Of a DNA stretch of 47,500 bases, positions 12,039-20,847 are shown piece by piece. The stretch is from assembly GCF_025452195.1 (NCBI RefSeq), contig NZ_CP104973.1, positions 1,855,001 to 1,902,500 of the forward strand, written 5' to 3'. The position numbers and the translations under genes were made by a program. Each line of letters begins with the position of its first letter. Position 1 is the first letter of the stretch. The notes under the pieces are model-generated. The model searched no databases. It was not told the origin of the DNA and saw only the letters and a list, made by a program, of their open reading frames with translations. Source of the stretch: Phyllobacterium zundukense (GTDB lineage Bacteria > Pseudomonadota > Alphaproteobacteria > Rhizobiales > Rhizobiaceae).

Positions 12039-12773
12039 TCACGCGTTCGGGTGGAGTGTTGCTCCCGAACGCTTCAGACGGCACAGCAACACATAGATGA
12101 AGATCAGTATACCTGCCATTTCGAGACCCTCCTCGACGTTCGTCAATACCCGGTAACGAAATGATTCAATCCCTTCAACTTCTGCAACGCTGCCGCCAAT
12201 CATCTCGAACCCGACGGCGCCGCCAAGGAAGATCAGAGCTGAAAGCACAAGGAGCCCCGCGAGCGTCAAGGGAAACGACCTGATGAACGGGATAAACGCA
12301 ACGAGCCCTATCAGGCTGAGGATACCGGCTGGCGCTGCCCAGGCAAAATACATCAGGCCGGTGTGCTCAATCCTTCCCGATAAAGCGGCAGAAATCTTTT
12401 CATGAATGCCCGCGAATTCGTCGAACGAAAGCAACAAAAAAAGTACTGTGAGAGCATACCAGTGGTATTTGAACCGGTTGCCGCGCATTGCTGCGTCCTT
12501 GCTTGCCAGAAAAAGCAACCATGCTGCGGAAAACGCTATCACCACGGAGAGCCAGGTAAACGCGCTCTCCTCTGAGTCGACGTCGAGCAGCCATATCTTA
12601 TTGGAAAGGTCCAGCTTGGTGCCGGAATAGAGTATCAGATCCTGCATAAAACCTGCACCGAGCAGCAGTGCCGAAACCACACAAGCCAGTAAAAACACCC
12701 AGCCCCGCTTCACAGACGTGCGCGCCCTTAGCGGAAGGTCTTCAGTGGCCACATCAGTGAGCCGGACACTCAT
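12039..12773 (-). CDS. Conserved polytopic membrane protein of unknown function
   Basis: 244 residues with about six predicted membrane helices: roughly 27-50, 75-92, 105-122, 142-163, 170-190 and 218-236. The conserved-looking acidic patch FDEFAGIHEKI after the third helix and GGSVAEVEGIESFRYR before the last helix are the most distinctive parts. No family name is recognised. The C-terminus ends in a short basic tail. A pair of ACATGT hexamers (12789-12794 and 12800-12805) lies just before the start codon and may be a promoter or operator element. No obvious operon partner: the sRNA terminator follows downstream. Confidence 0.75.
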   Translation of the reverse strand: MSVRLTDVATEDLPLRARTSVKRGWVFLLACVVSALLLGAGFMQDLILYSGTKLDLSNKIWLLDVDSEESAFTWLSVVIAFSAAWLLFLASKDAAMRGNRFKYHWYALTVLFLLLSFDEFAGIHEKISAALSGRIEHTGLMYFAWAAPAGILSLIGLVAFIPFIRSFPLTLAGLLVLSALIFLGGAVGFEMIGGSVAEVEGIESFRYRVLTNVEEGLEMAGILIFIYVLLCRLKRSGATLHPNA

Positions 12774-12868
12774 AGATCACCAGATTTTACATGTACTTGA
12801 CATGTCACAAAACCATCACAAATTTGTCGCTTATTCCTTAATTCATTGTCAACGCATGGAGGCAGCAA

Positions 12869-12988
12869 ATGGCTCCCGTTGGAGGACATTTAAATTTGGC
12901 GGTCGGCGTAGCCGTGCTGGCGACCCTGATGATACTTGCCGTTCTCGTCGTGGCTCTGGACATCGAGATTGCGCTGCCGAGAGGCTGA
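12869..12988 (+). CDS. Small single-pass membrane protein (39 residues)
   Basis: ATG at 12869 has a strong GGAGG at 12858-12862, six bases upstream. The frame runs to the TGA at 12986-12988. The peptide is MAPVGGHLNLAVGVAV, then a continuous hydrophobic helix to about residue 30, and a short acidic tail ending LPRG. Size, ribosome site and one membrane helix fit the many small membrane proteins of bacteria. No function can be given. It is divergent from the membrane-protein gene at 12039-12773 and sits alone in a 470-bp gap. Chance occurrence cannot be excluded without comparative data. Confidence 0.5.
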   Translation: MAPVGGHLNLAVGVAVLATLMILAVLVVALDIEIALPRG

Positions 12989-13242
12989 CAGGGCGTGGTA
13001 CTTGGACGCTAACCTGCGCATGATACCGGCTTTGCTCGCAACCAGCCGCGCCCAGGGAGTTGTCGAAAGTCTGGAGCCCTCTGAGTGCGAACATCGCGGC
13101 CAGCGGGAGGTGTCGATGAGCACCTCCGGTTGTTGCCCCGATTCTAAACCTAATCACAAATTGATGGCCACCTCAGCGGCCGGCAATCGAATGAACCATG
13201 TTCCAAGCCGTGTGTGTCGAAATGAAGTGTGTCACAGGAGGG

Positions 13243-13416
13243 CTATTTCCTGACAATGCCCAGGCGTTTTTCCTCCTGTTTGGCGAACTCCTTCGCGGCT
13301 TCCTCCGTACCAAATGCGCGCTGCTTGACTTGTCCGCTTTCGCGCACTGTCACGAACCATTTTCTATCTTTTGGTTCAATGCCGACGGTATTGAGTGGTG
13401 GCTCGTCGAACGTCAT
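13243..13416 (-). CDS. Small hydrophilic protein of unknown function (57 residues)
   Basis: Starting at the ATG at 13416 the protein begins MTFDEPPLNTVGIEPKDRKW and ends EEKRLGIVRK. A longer frame adds 15 residues but no better start. The central FVTVRESG and the charged helical end (EEAAKEFAKQEEKR) suggest a small beta strand plus helix fold, as in single-domain DNA- or protein-binding peptides. The ribosome site is weak (GGGAAAGAAG). Proteins of this look are frequent in rhizobial genomes, but no name is recognised. Neighbours are equally small genes. Confidence 0.6.
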   Translation of the reverse strand: MTFDEPPLNTVGIEPKDRKWFVTVRESGQVKQRAFGTEEAAKEFAKQEEKRLGIVRK

Positions 13417-13472
13417 TCTTCTTTCCCGAGGGTCCGGCTCTCGAATTGATCGAGTGGGCAAGCACTAGCGCA

Positions 13473-13676
13473 TTAAGCCGGTGAGGCAACGGCCAGAACG
13501 ATAGCGATTATCAACAATAGCGGCCCCATCCATCTGAAATGGTTAACAAGGATTGCCAGCCAAGCGTTCTGAACACCTTGGTTGGGAGGTGGAAACGATA
13601 GGTAACGGAAGCCCACAGCTGTCATCCATAATCCGGCGCAAAACATAATGAACTCGTCGATGTAAGCAGCAATCAT
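13473..13676 (-). CDS. Small membrane protein (67 residues)
   Basis: The ATG at 13676 follows GGGAGAA at good spacing. A longer in-frame extension to 13832 would overlap the next gene and lacks a better site. The protein has two hydrophobic segments: one around residues 8-24 (IMFCAGLWMTAVGFRYL) and one at about 46-64 (GPLLLIIAIVLAVA). A short proline-containing loop separates them. It is likely an inner-membrane hairpin. Function unknown. It lies between the small hydrophilic gene and the SnoaL-like gene on the same strand. Confidence 0.6.
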   Translation of the reverse strand: MIAAYIDEFIMFCAGLWMTAVGFRYLSFPPPNQGVQNAWLAILVNHFRWMGPLLLIIAIVLAVASPA

Positions 13677-13813
13677 GGCTGTTCTCCCGAAGTACAAAAA
13701 AGCTAATCCAACAGTGTCGTCAAGCGGAAAGCAAGTGGAGAGTAGCGCTATGTTCATGTCCGCCCCATGCCACCAAGAACCAGGATAGTTCAGCCGGCAT
13801 TGTGTGGATATTT

Positions 13814-14185
13814 TCACTCCACGATTTTCCAATATGAATCTTTGCGTACTACCTTGCCGTCGCGAAACGAGTAAAAGTCACAACCCCTGACTTCCTTTCT
13901 TGTCCCGTCGAGGGTGGTGCCCGTAAGGGTCCATCTTGAGATGCCAGTCTCGGCATCCGAATCTACAAAATGCTGCTCGTTGCCGTAATGAACATCAGGC
14001 AGGCCCTCAAAGCGCGTTGCCAGCGCATCGCGTACGTTCCGTTTGCCTTCGAAACGAGAGCCCCAAGGATCGTTTCCCCGCGGCATCTCCAATAGGCAAT
14101 CATCAGAAAAGAACGTCATGATACGATCAAGATCGTGCGCGTTGAAGGCCTCACATAGCTCCTTCAGTGTCGATCGAATGTCCAT
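13814..14185 (-). CDS. SnoaL/NTF2-like protein (ketosteroid-isomerase fold)
   Basis: About 123 residues from the ATG at 14185, which has GGAG seven bases upstream; two further ATG codons up to 14203 are possible. The pattern is that of SnoaL-like domains: an N-terminal helix with CEAFNAHDLDRIMTFFSDDC, then EMPRG, GKRNVRDALATRFEGLPDVH, and beta strands ending GCDFYSFRDGKVVRKDSYWK. Members are small cone-shaped proteins acting as polyketide cyclases, isomerases or unknown binding proteins. The actual substrate cannot be inferred. No clear operon partner. Confidence 0.8.
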   Translation of the reverse strand: MDIRSTLKELCEAFNAHDLDRIMTFFSDDCLLEMPRGNDPWGSRFEGKRNVRDALATRFEGLPDVHYGNEQHFVDSDAETGISRWTLTGTTLDGTRKEVRGCDFYSFRDGKVVRKDSYWKIVE

Positions 14186-14545
14186 CGTCATATCTCCATT
14201 CATTCAGGATCGCTGGCGATAGAACCACAGTGGCCTACAGGACTCTACTCGCTCATGCTTTCTATGGAAGCTTCGCCACCTCATCGTCCGTCTCGAGTAA
14301 GGTTAGCCTCATTTTGCGCAATAATGAACGTCTCACATTGTATCCGCTCGATCATCCACCAATGCAGTGACGGGCTGATCTTCGGTCGCTATCCAACGGA
14401 CGTTTCGGGGAGGGTTTTGTCTACCAGGTGGACGCCAAAATCGATATCGTTACTCCTTGTCGTCAATCGAAAGATGGACGCGACTTCAAGCGATGAAGCG
14501 GTTACAGTCCGATCTTCTTGCATTTAGTTATAATCTGGAGGTCAT
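14186..14545. other. Intergenic region upstream of the adenylate cyclase gene
   Basis: About 360 bp between the divergent SnoaL-like and cyclase genes. It should hold both promoters. I see no convincing coding frame, RNA or strong palindrome. GGAG at 14537-14540 is the cyclase ribosome site. Confidence 0.5.
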
Positions 14546-16420
14546 TTGGAACGCCGGCTGAGCGCTATATTTGCTGCTGACATCGTGGGTTACAGTCATC
14601 TCATGGGCATTGATGAAGCGGGGACGCTGAACAGGTTCAAGTGCCATCGCAGTGAACTGATCGACCCTTTGATCAATGACCATAAAGGTCGGACCTTTAA
14701 GCTGACCGGGGACGGAATGCTGGTTGAGTTCGCCAGTGTGATCAATGCCGTTGCTTGCGCCGCCGATATCCAGCGAGGAATGGCAGAACGCAACAAAAAC
14801 GTCGCCAAGGACCACCGCATCGATCTGCGAATAGGAATTAATCTCGGTGATATAATCGTCGAGGACGGCGACATTTTTGGAGATGGTGTCAACGTTGCAG
14901 CCCGTCTGGAAAGCATTGCCGACGCTGGATGCATTGCGGTAGCAGCATCAGTACGCGATCAAGTGGGCTCCCGGTTGAATTTGAAGTTCGTAGACAGAGG
15001 CGAGCACTCACTTAAGAACATCAAGCAAAACATTCGTGTCTATACGATTGGTTTTGACGGTGCATCCAGCACCGAAATTAACACGCAAACGATAGTTGGC
15101 CCGCTTGATCAGGCGCAAAAACTCATAGCCGTTTTGCCATTTACCAACATGAGCCGCGATCCCGAACAAGAGTATTTTTCCGACGGTATCACCGAGGATA
15201 TCATTACGGATTTGTCCAAGATTTCCAGCCTTCACGTCGTGGCACGCAATACGGTGTTCACTTACAAGGGCAGGTCTGTAAAGATCAAACAGGTGGCGCA
15301 GGACCTTGGCGTCCGTTATGTCTTGGAAGGCAGTGTGCGCAAGGTCGGAGAGCGTGTCCGGATAACCGGGCAGCTAATCGACGCGCTGCACGGCGGCCAC
15401 ATGTGGGCGGAACGATATGACAGGGACCTGACCGACATTTTTGCCATACAGGATGAAATAACGCACGCAATCGTCAGCCAGTTGAAAATCAAGCTTTTGC
15501 CAGAAGAGAAGAAAGCAATCGAGACCGAGCCAACAGGTAATGTCGAAGCTTATACCTATTATTTGCGGGGACGTCAGTTTTCGCATGCCTGGACCAAATC
15601 TTACCTTCATTTGGCGCGGCGCATGTTCTGCAAGGCAGTGGAACTGGATCGCGATTATGCCCGGGCTTATGCAGGCATTGCTGACTGCGAGGCAGCATTG
15701 CGCGACTGGCAACCGGATGACTTCCCGCTGGAACGAATTTCAGCCATGGCCGCTAAAGCGCTCGAGCTGGATCCAGATCTAGCCGAAGCGCATGCATCCC
15801 GGGGATTGGCTCTCCATCAGGCTGGTCATGATGAAGATGCCGCAGCCTCCTTCGAGCGTGCACTCGCGATCGATCAGGGACTTCATGAAGCCAATTTCCA
15901 CTATGCTCGCTTCTTTTACATGCGCGGCAACTTCGAGTCTGCGGTGCACTATTTTAAACGAGCTGCCGAATTGAAGCCCGATGATTATCTCTCGCCCATC
16001 CATTTGATGAGTGCGTATAGCTCTCTCGGTAAAGGAGCGGAAACCGAGAGCTGGGCGCGCGTTGGAGCATGGCGGGCGGAGCAGGCTCTGGCCAAAAATC
16101 CGGAAAACTCGGGGCCAGCCCATCGCGGTGCATTGGCCTGGGCGCATCTCGGTGACGATCAACGCGCCCGAGAGTGGGCTGACCGGGCATTGGCAATCGA
16201 TCCAGACGATGTCGTCGCGCAATATAACGTCGCCTGCGTGTACTCAATCATAGGTGAAATCGAAAAAGCTATCCAATTGCTGCAAAGCGTCCTACCCAAA
16301 AGTTCGCACTATCAGACTATGTGGTTCAAAAATGATTCCGATTTAAACCCTATTCGCGGCGATGCTCGATTCTTGAAAATGTTTGATCTTATAGAAGAGG
16401 AGAAACGGCTCACCGTGTGA
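14546..16420 (+). CDS. Class III adenylate cyclase with TolB-like region and TPR repeats
   Basis: 624 residues beginning at a TTG codon with GGAG five bases upstream. Residues 5-170 are a class III cyclase domain: the metal-binding Asp12 in FAADIVGYS, Asp56 in the LTGDGMLVEF strand, and Asn116/Arg120 in GDGVNVAARLE, which stabilise the transition state. It should make cAMP from ATP. Residues about 188-310 form the TolB-like domain (IAVLPFTNMSRDPEQEYFSD, then GVRYVLEGSVRK) common in rhizobial cyclases. The C-terminal half has several TPR-type helices (LDPDLAEAHASRG, AIDPDDVVAQYN) for protein contacts. No membrane segment is seen, so it is probably cytoplasmic. It stands alone; rhizobia often carry many such cyclases. 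Confidence 0.9.
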   Translation: MERRLSAIFAADIVGYSHLMGIDEAGTLNRFKCHRSELIDPLINDHKGRTFKLTGDGMLVEFASVINAVACAADIQRGMAERNKNVAKDHRIDLRIGINLGDIIVEDGDIFGDGVNVAARLESIADAGCIAVAASVRDQVGSRLNLKFVDRGEHSLKNIKQNIRVYTIGFDGASSTEINTQTIVGPLDQAQKLIAVLPFTNMSRDPEQEYFSDGITEDIITDLSKISSLHVVARNTVFTYKGRSVKIKQVAQDLGVRYVLEGSVRKVGERVRITGQLIDALHGGHMWAERYDRDLTDIFAIQDEITHAIVSQLKIKLLPEEKKAIETEPTGNVEAYTYYLRGRQFSHAWTKSYLHLARRMFCKAVELDRDYARAYAGIADCEAALRDWQPDDFPLERISAMAAKALELDPDLAEAHASRGLALHQAGHDEDAAASFERALAIDQGLHEANFHYARFFYMRGNFESAVHYFKRAAELKPDDYLSPIHLMSAYSSLGKGAETESWARVGAWRAEQALAKNPENSGPAHRGALAWAHLGDDQRAREWADRALAIDPDDVVAQYNVACVYSIIGEIEKAIQLLQSVLPKSSHYQTMWFKNDSDLNPIRGDARFLKMFDLIEEEKRLTV

Positions 16421-16572
16421 ATACTCAATGGGTGGATCACGGAGTCTCAAAGACTCAGCTGTTGACCGAATTCAGGATGACGGCACGATCTCGAAACTAT
16501 TCCCGCCGTGCACAAGCCGTCACTCCGCATGTCCAGCCCTTGAAATGGACGGTGTCGTTGCGCCTTACCAAC

Positions 16573-16896
16573 TCATGGCGGAACTTGAACGCTGATCTTG
16601 ATCGATGAATAATAAGCCGCGACATTCGCGATGTCCTCATCGCTCAAACCTTTGACCACCACCGTCATCTGCTCATTCTTTCGCTCGCCGTCCTTGAAGG
16701 CGATCAACGCCTTCACGAGATAAGCCTCCTTTTGGCCAGCTATGTTCGGCGCGTCTGGCAGCTTGGCGAGGCCGTCCTTTCCATGGCAAACCTGACACTT
16801 CGACATGATCTTTTTGCCTGAAGCGGCATCACCTGCGGCCTCCGCAACAGTGGAACACGCAACGAGAGCGGCCAGACTTACTATCAAACCACGAAT
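16573..16896 (-). CDS. c-type cytochrome (class I), partner of the sugar dehydrogenase
   Basis: About 107 residues with a signal peptide ending AEA and one haem-binding CQVCH motif about 30 residues in. A probable Met ligand lies in NEQMTVVVKGL, and the C-terminal helix is DEDIANVAAYYSS. It is a periplasmic electron carrier. The start is unclear: a TTG at 16887 lies 14 bases from the GGAGG and gives a signal peptide with no positive charge. An in-frame ATT at 16896 lies five bases from the same GGAGG and gives MRGLIVSLAAL, a better signal peptide; an in-frame stop precedes it. I choose ATT tentatively. It follows the PQQ-type dehydrogenase gene by about 31 bp on the same strand and probably accepts its electrons. 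Confidence 0.85.
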   Translation of the reverse strand: MRGLIVSLAALVACSTVAEAAGDAASGKKIMSKCQVCHGKDGLAKLPDAPNIAGQKEAYLVKALIAFKDGERKNEQMTVVVKGLSDEDIANVAAYYSSIKISVQVPP

Positions 16897-16927
16897 ATCG
16901 ACCTCCTATGGCGATATGGGGCGAACG

Positions 16928-18181
16928 TCACTTGGTACCATAGGAAATCCGCCAGACTGCACCGGCCAGATCGTCGGATACCAGCAGAGAACCGTCGTTG
17001 AGCACCTGAACATCGACCGGACGGCCAAGATATTCGCCATCCTCGCTCAACCAGCCCTCCGCGAACACCTCCGTCTTGTCCGCTGAGCCGTCTGCCTTGA
17101 GCGAGGTGAACAGCACCCGGGCACCCACGGGGTCTACGCGGTTCCAGGAACCATGCTGGGTCGAAAAGATGCCGCCGCGGTATTTTTCGGGGAACTGTTT
17201 GCCCGTGTAGAACGACAGGCCAAGGTCGGCCGCGTGAGCGTCTTGTTCGACAGCCGGGAAAATCACGCCGTCGGGCACTGTGGCGTCCTTGTACTCATTG
17301 GTACGGACCTTGCCGCCGCCATACCATGGGAAGCCAAAATTCTGATCCGGCCCGGTAACATGATTCATTTCACCCGGCGGGATGGTGTCGCCCATGCCGT
17401 CGACCTGATTGTCATTCACCCAAATTGTCTTGTCCTTTGGATTGAAGTCAAGGCCAAGTGGGTTGCGCATGCCACGGGCGTAAATCTTGCGATCGGAACC
17501 GTCCGGCTTCATGCTTATGATGCCGCCAATACCCAGTTTTTGAAACTCCGGGAGTACTTCGGGCGCTGGCACATTGAAGGGCTGGCCGATAGTGATATAG
17601 ATCCGGCCATCAGGCCCGACACGGCAAGTGCGCGCTGTGTGATTGTAGCTTTCATTAGACGCGGGGATCAGTTCGCCTTCCTTGACGATGGCGAAAGCCG
17701 CGACATCCGGGCCTTCATAGAAAAACTCGGCTGCGGGGAACCACAGCACCCGGTTCTGCTCGGCGAGATAAAGATGGCCATCCCTGGAGAAACAAACGCC
17801 GTTCGGCACGGCCATTTTGATCGAAGGCGCGAACACCTTCACGTCGTCGGCGACGCGGTTCTTGTCGCGGTCGGTCATCGAATAGACCAATTCCTTGCGG
17901 GTACCGACGAAGGTCACCACACCTTGCGGCCCTACGGCCATATGACGGGCATCAGGAACAATGGCATAGAGATTGACCTTGAAGCCGTCCGGAACTTTGA
18001 TCTTCGCCGCGATTGCTTTGAGGGCTTCGGCGTTCTCCCCAGTTTGCGGAATCGGCTCCATCATCGGTGTGCCGGTGGTCTTGAAGCCGCCGAGTTTCTC
18101 GAGATTGGCGTCTTGTGCAAAGGCGGACGTTAAACAAAAGACGGCTGCGCATGATAAAACGAAAGCAAGTTTCTTGATCAC
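16928..18181 (-). CDS. PQQ-dependent sugar dehydrogenase (sorbosone/GdhB-like beta-propeller)
   Basis: 417 residues from a GTG codon at 18181 with GGGAGGATACC upstream. A Sec signal peptide (MIKKLAFVLSCAAVFCLTSAFA) directs it to the periplasm. The body is the soluble glucose/sorbosone dehydrogenase propeller: YNHTARTCRVGPDGRIYI, GMRNPLGLDFNPKD, QNFGFPWYGGG, FSTQHGSWNR and GRPVDVQVLNDGSLLVSDD are family blocks, including the His of HGSWNR near the PQQ site. Such enzymes oxidise aldoses or similar alcohols. The small cytochrome c gene follows in the same operon and is the likely electron acceptor. The substrate is not known. This pair sits between the cyclase and TRAP loci without shared control being visible. 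Confidence 0.88.
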   Translation of the reverse strand: MIKKLAFVLSCAAVFCLTSAFAQDANLEKLGGFKTTGTPMMEPIPQTGENAEALKAIAAKIKVPDGFKVNLYAIVPDARHMAVGPQGVVTFVGTRKELVYSMTDRDKNRVADDVKVFAPSIKMAVPNGVCFSRDGHLYLAEQNRVLWFPAAEFFYEGPDVAAFAIVKEGELIPASNESYNHTARTCRVGPDGRIYITIGQPFNVPAPEVLPEFQKLGIGGIISMKPDGSDRKIYARGMRNPLGLDFNPKDKTIWVNDNQVDGMGDTIPPGEMNHVTGPDQNFGFPWYGGGKVRTNEYKDATVPDGVIFPAVEQDAHAADLGLSFYTGKQFPEKYRGGIFSTQHGSWNRVDPVGARVLFTSLKADGSADKTEVFAEGWLSEDGEYLGRPVDVQVLNDGSLLVSDDLAGAVWRISYGTK

Positions 18182-18348
18182 GGTATCCTCCCAAGGGACC
18201 AGATACTACGCTGCGGCAGTTCGTTTTTATTTGAATCTTCGGCGCCGGGCGTAGAATTCGCAAGTTTTACTCAACGCTAAAAAGTATTGCACAGATTGAT
18301 TTTCCTGACAATAAACCGGGGTTTTCGGCCGTCCAAAGAACGGCGGTC

Positions 18349-20093
18349 TCAGCCACCGTAAAGGTAGTTTGGCAACCAGAGTGTTATGCCGGGCCAGATA
18401 TACATGATGATCATGCAAACGATGACGATCAGCATGTAAGGCATCATACCTGCGAATATCTGGTTGAGTGTGACGTGCGGTGGAGCGACGCCTTTAAGAT
18501 AGAACGCGGACATCGCGACCGGAGGCGACAAGAACGCCGCTTGCAAATTCACGAAGACGAGAACACCCCAGAGAACCGGGTCTATGTTGAAGTGCTTCAA
18601 CATGGGTAGAAAGATCGGCACGAAGATGATGATGATCTCGGTCCACTCAAGCGGCCAGCCGAGAATAAAGATGATCGCTTGCGACAGGATCATGAACTGC
18701 ACTGGCGTCAGGTTGAGCGACAGCACCCATTGCTCAAGCAGCGCCTGACCGCCGAGAATGGCGAAAACGGCGGAGAACAGCGCCGAGCCGACAAAGAGCC
18801 AACAGACCATGGCCGTGGTTTTCGCGGTGAGGAATACCGCTTCCTTGGTGCGCTTCCAGTTGAGCGTTCTGGCGTGGAACGCCAGCAGAAAGGCGCCGGC
18901 GGCCCCGACCGCCGCTGACTCGGTCGCCGTCGTTATTCCGAACAGGATGACCGCCAGCACGACAATGGTGAGAACGCCGAGCGGCATAACGGATGACGTC
19001 AGGAGCTTCACAACCTCCAGTCGCTCGGCATCCATCTTCCGGTAGTACCGCACAAGCACGATCGCAGCGAGAACGGCAATGACGCCGAAAGAAACGTAGA
19101 AACTGGTGGACGGCCCGACAGGTCCCGTCGGTGCCGCGTCCACCACCGGTGAGCCGAGCTGTTCCAATCCAGCTGGCGCTTCGGTGTCGGCCGAGGCTTG
19201 CTGATGGATGACGACATACCACCACACCAGTAAGAAGGTGAGAGCTGTCAGGGCGAAGGGTATCAATGCGGCACAAAAATTCTTGAGCAGCTTCAAATAG
19301 GTAAGAGGTCCATCCTCAGCCACGAGCGACATAGCCCTTGACGGAGCGAACAAAGCTGAAAAAAGCCCGGCAAACATGTTGCGTGAGTAGGCTGCCTGAA
19401 AGCTTTTCATCCATGCTGGAACCGGAACCCTTGTTTGTTCCTCCGGCAGGGGGGAGCAATCTTCGGATTGATTGTCGCCCAGGCGAGAATGTAGACGAGA
19501 TAGAGGAAGGCGAGGAAAAAGCCGGGAAACATTGCGGCGGCGTAGAGCTTCACGACGGACTGCCCCGCGACCGCCGCATAGACAATGATCATGACAGACG
19601 GCGGGATCAGGATACCTAGCGTACCGCCCGCGGTAATCACGCCGGAAGCGAGCTTCACATCATATCCGGCGCGCAGCATCGGGTTGAAGGCAATCACTCC
19701 CATCAGAACGACTACTGCGCCAACGAGGCCGCTGGCGATGCCCCAGAACGTGCAGACGATGAGCGTTGCAATGGCGAGCGATGCAGGCACGCGGCGGAAG
19801 GAAAGCTGGATGCTGTAGAACATCTTGTCGACCAAGGCTCCGCGTTCCATCACGTACCCCATGAGCACGAACAGCGGTATGGAGATGAGAACGTCGTTGG
19901 TCATCGCCCCATAGGTGCGCTGAACCATCAGATCGAAAACACGATTATCTATCCAGTGTTCCGCTGGGTTGTAGAATGCATAGAAGCCGAAAAACATGCC
20001 GAGGCCCATCAGCGTGAAAGCCGTCGGGAAACCCATGACGATAACCACGACTATGAGCATCAGCATCGTTAGTCCAAGTACTGGATCGCTCAC
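18349..20093 (-). pseudogene. dctM: TRAP transporter large permease DctM, split by a one-base frameshift
   Basis: The 5' part (20093-19407) encodes the N-terminal 210 residues of a DctM protein, including ISIPLFVLMGYVMERG and GTLGILIPPSVMIIVYAA. It then runs out of frame into PCRRNKQGF and a stop. The remaining 350 residues are read from another frame (18349-19410), with GWPLEWTEIIIIFVPIFLP and the C-terminal helices. Adding one C to the C6 run (G6 at 19449-19454 on the plus strand) joins both parts into 581 residues, a normal length for the mannitol/chloroaromatic-type DctM with a long central insert. The GTG start overlaps dctQ by four bases. It could be a sequencing error, a real mutation or phase variation. 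Confidence 0.85.
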
Positions 20094-20758
20094 GTTTGCA
20101 GGTCTCCCCCCGAGCCGCGTTTGCGCGCGGTTTCATCGATTTGCTGCGCGCGCTCGATCGCCAGTTTGCGCGTTTCCTCATCCACATGCTCGCTGTGCGC
20201 GAGCTGCTCCTCGACCACGTCGATCTCCGCGACATCCTTGAGCCGGCTAGGCCATTCTCCGGTCTTGAGACAGGCGATACAGCGAGTGATTTCGGCTATT
20301 CCCTGAAGCATCAAAAGGGCACCAGCCAGGGGAATGACGGATTTGAAGTAGTAGATCGGCGGACCTTCGGCCGTCACTGTTGAATGCTCGCCGATCCGCC
20401 ACGAGAGCGCTGCGTAGTCGTAGCCCGCGTAAACAAGGGCGGCGATGCCCGGCAGAAAGAAGACGATATACAATACCAGATCAAGCGCCGCCTGCGTCCG
20501 TGGCCGCATCGAGCTGTAAAGAAAGTCGCCGCGCACATGGGCGTTCTGCGCCAATGTGTATGCTCCCGCGAGCATGAACAAACTGCCATAGAACATGCTG
20601 CTGGCGTCGAATATCCATGCCGTCGGCATGTTCATTATGTAGCGCTTGAAGACCTCGACACAGACGAGCGTCATCAGCCCGATGATAAGCCACGCTGCGG
20701 CCTTTCCGACCCATACGCTGATTGCATCGACCGTATTCAGAAAATGCTGAACGTTCAC
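20090..20758 (-). CDS. dctQ: TRAP transporter small permease DctQ
   Basis: 222 residues from a GTG at 20758 with GGGGG five bases upstream; the longer frame to 20803 has no ribosome site and would run into the intergenic hairpin. Four membrane helices are apparent (about 20-40, 55-75, 100-122 and 140-165). The TRAP small-subunit signature appears as FKRYIMNMPTAWIFDASSMFYGS and AQNAHVRGDFLYSSM, given here in parts. The C-terminal 60 residues are charged and cytoplasmic. It forms the membrane complex with DctM, whose gene overlaps by four bases. DctP, the periplasmic receptor, is encoded upstream. Confidence 0.9.
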   Translation of the reverse strand: MNVQHFLNTVDAISVWVGKAAAWLIIGLMTLVCVEVFKRYIMNMPTAWIFDASSMFYGSLFMLAGAYTLAQNAHVRGDFLYSSMRPRTQAALDLVLYIVFFLPGIAALVYAGYDYAALSWRIGEHSTVTAEGPPIYYFKSVIPLAGALLMLQGIAEITRCIACLKTGEWPSRLKDVAEIDVVEEQLAHSEHVDEETRKLAIERAQQIDETARKRGSGGDLQT

Positions 20759-20793
20759 GCATGCCCCCGATGTGAGAGAGTATGTAGGCAAAG

Positions 20794-20829
20794 AAAGCAT
20801 CATCGGATCAAAATGCCCGATGATGCTTT
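20794..20829 (-). terminator. Stem-loop between dctP and dctQ
   Basis: AAAGCATCATCGG (20794-20806) and its exact reverse complement (20817-20829) form a 13-bp stem with a 10-base loop. On the minus strand it is followed by CTTTCTTTG. It probably works as a partial terminator or a 3' stabiliser that gives more DctP receptor than permease. Confidence 0.7.
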
Positions 20830-20847
20830 ACCAGTTTGGAGTGTACG

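Noticed and set aside
13106..13127. GGAGGTG/CACCTCC stem-loop as a terminator or sRNA.
   Set aside because: Only a seven-base stem, no T run and no associated gene end within reach.
18325..18345. GCCGT/ACGGC hairpin after dctM as a terminator.
   Set aside because: Five-base stem followed by a C-rich stretch on the minus strand, so it is too weak to call.
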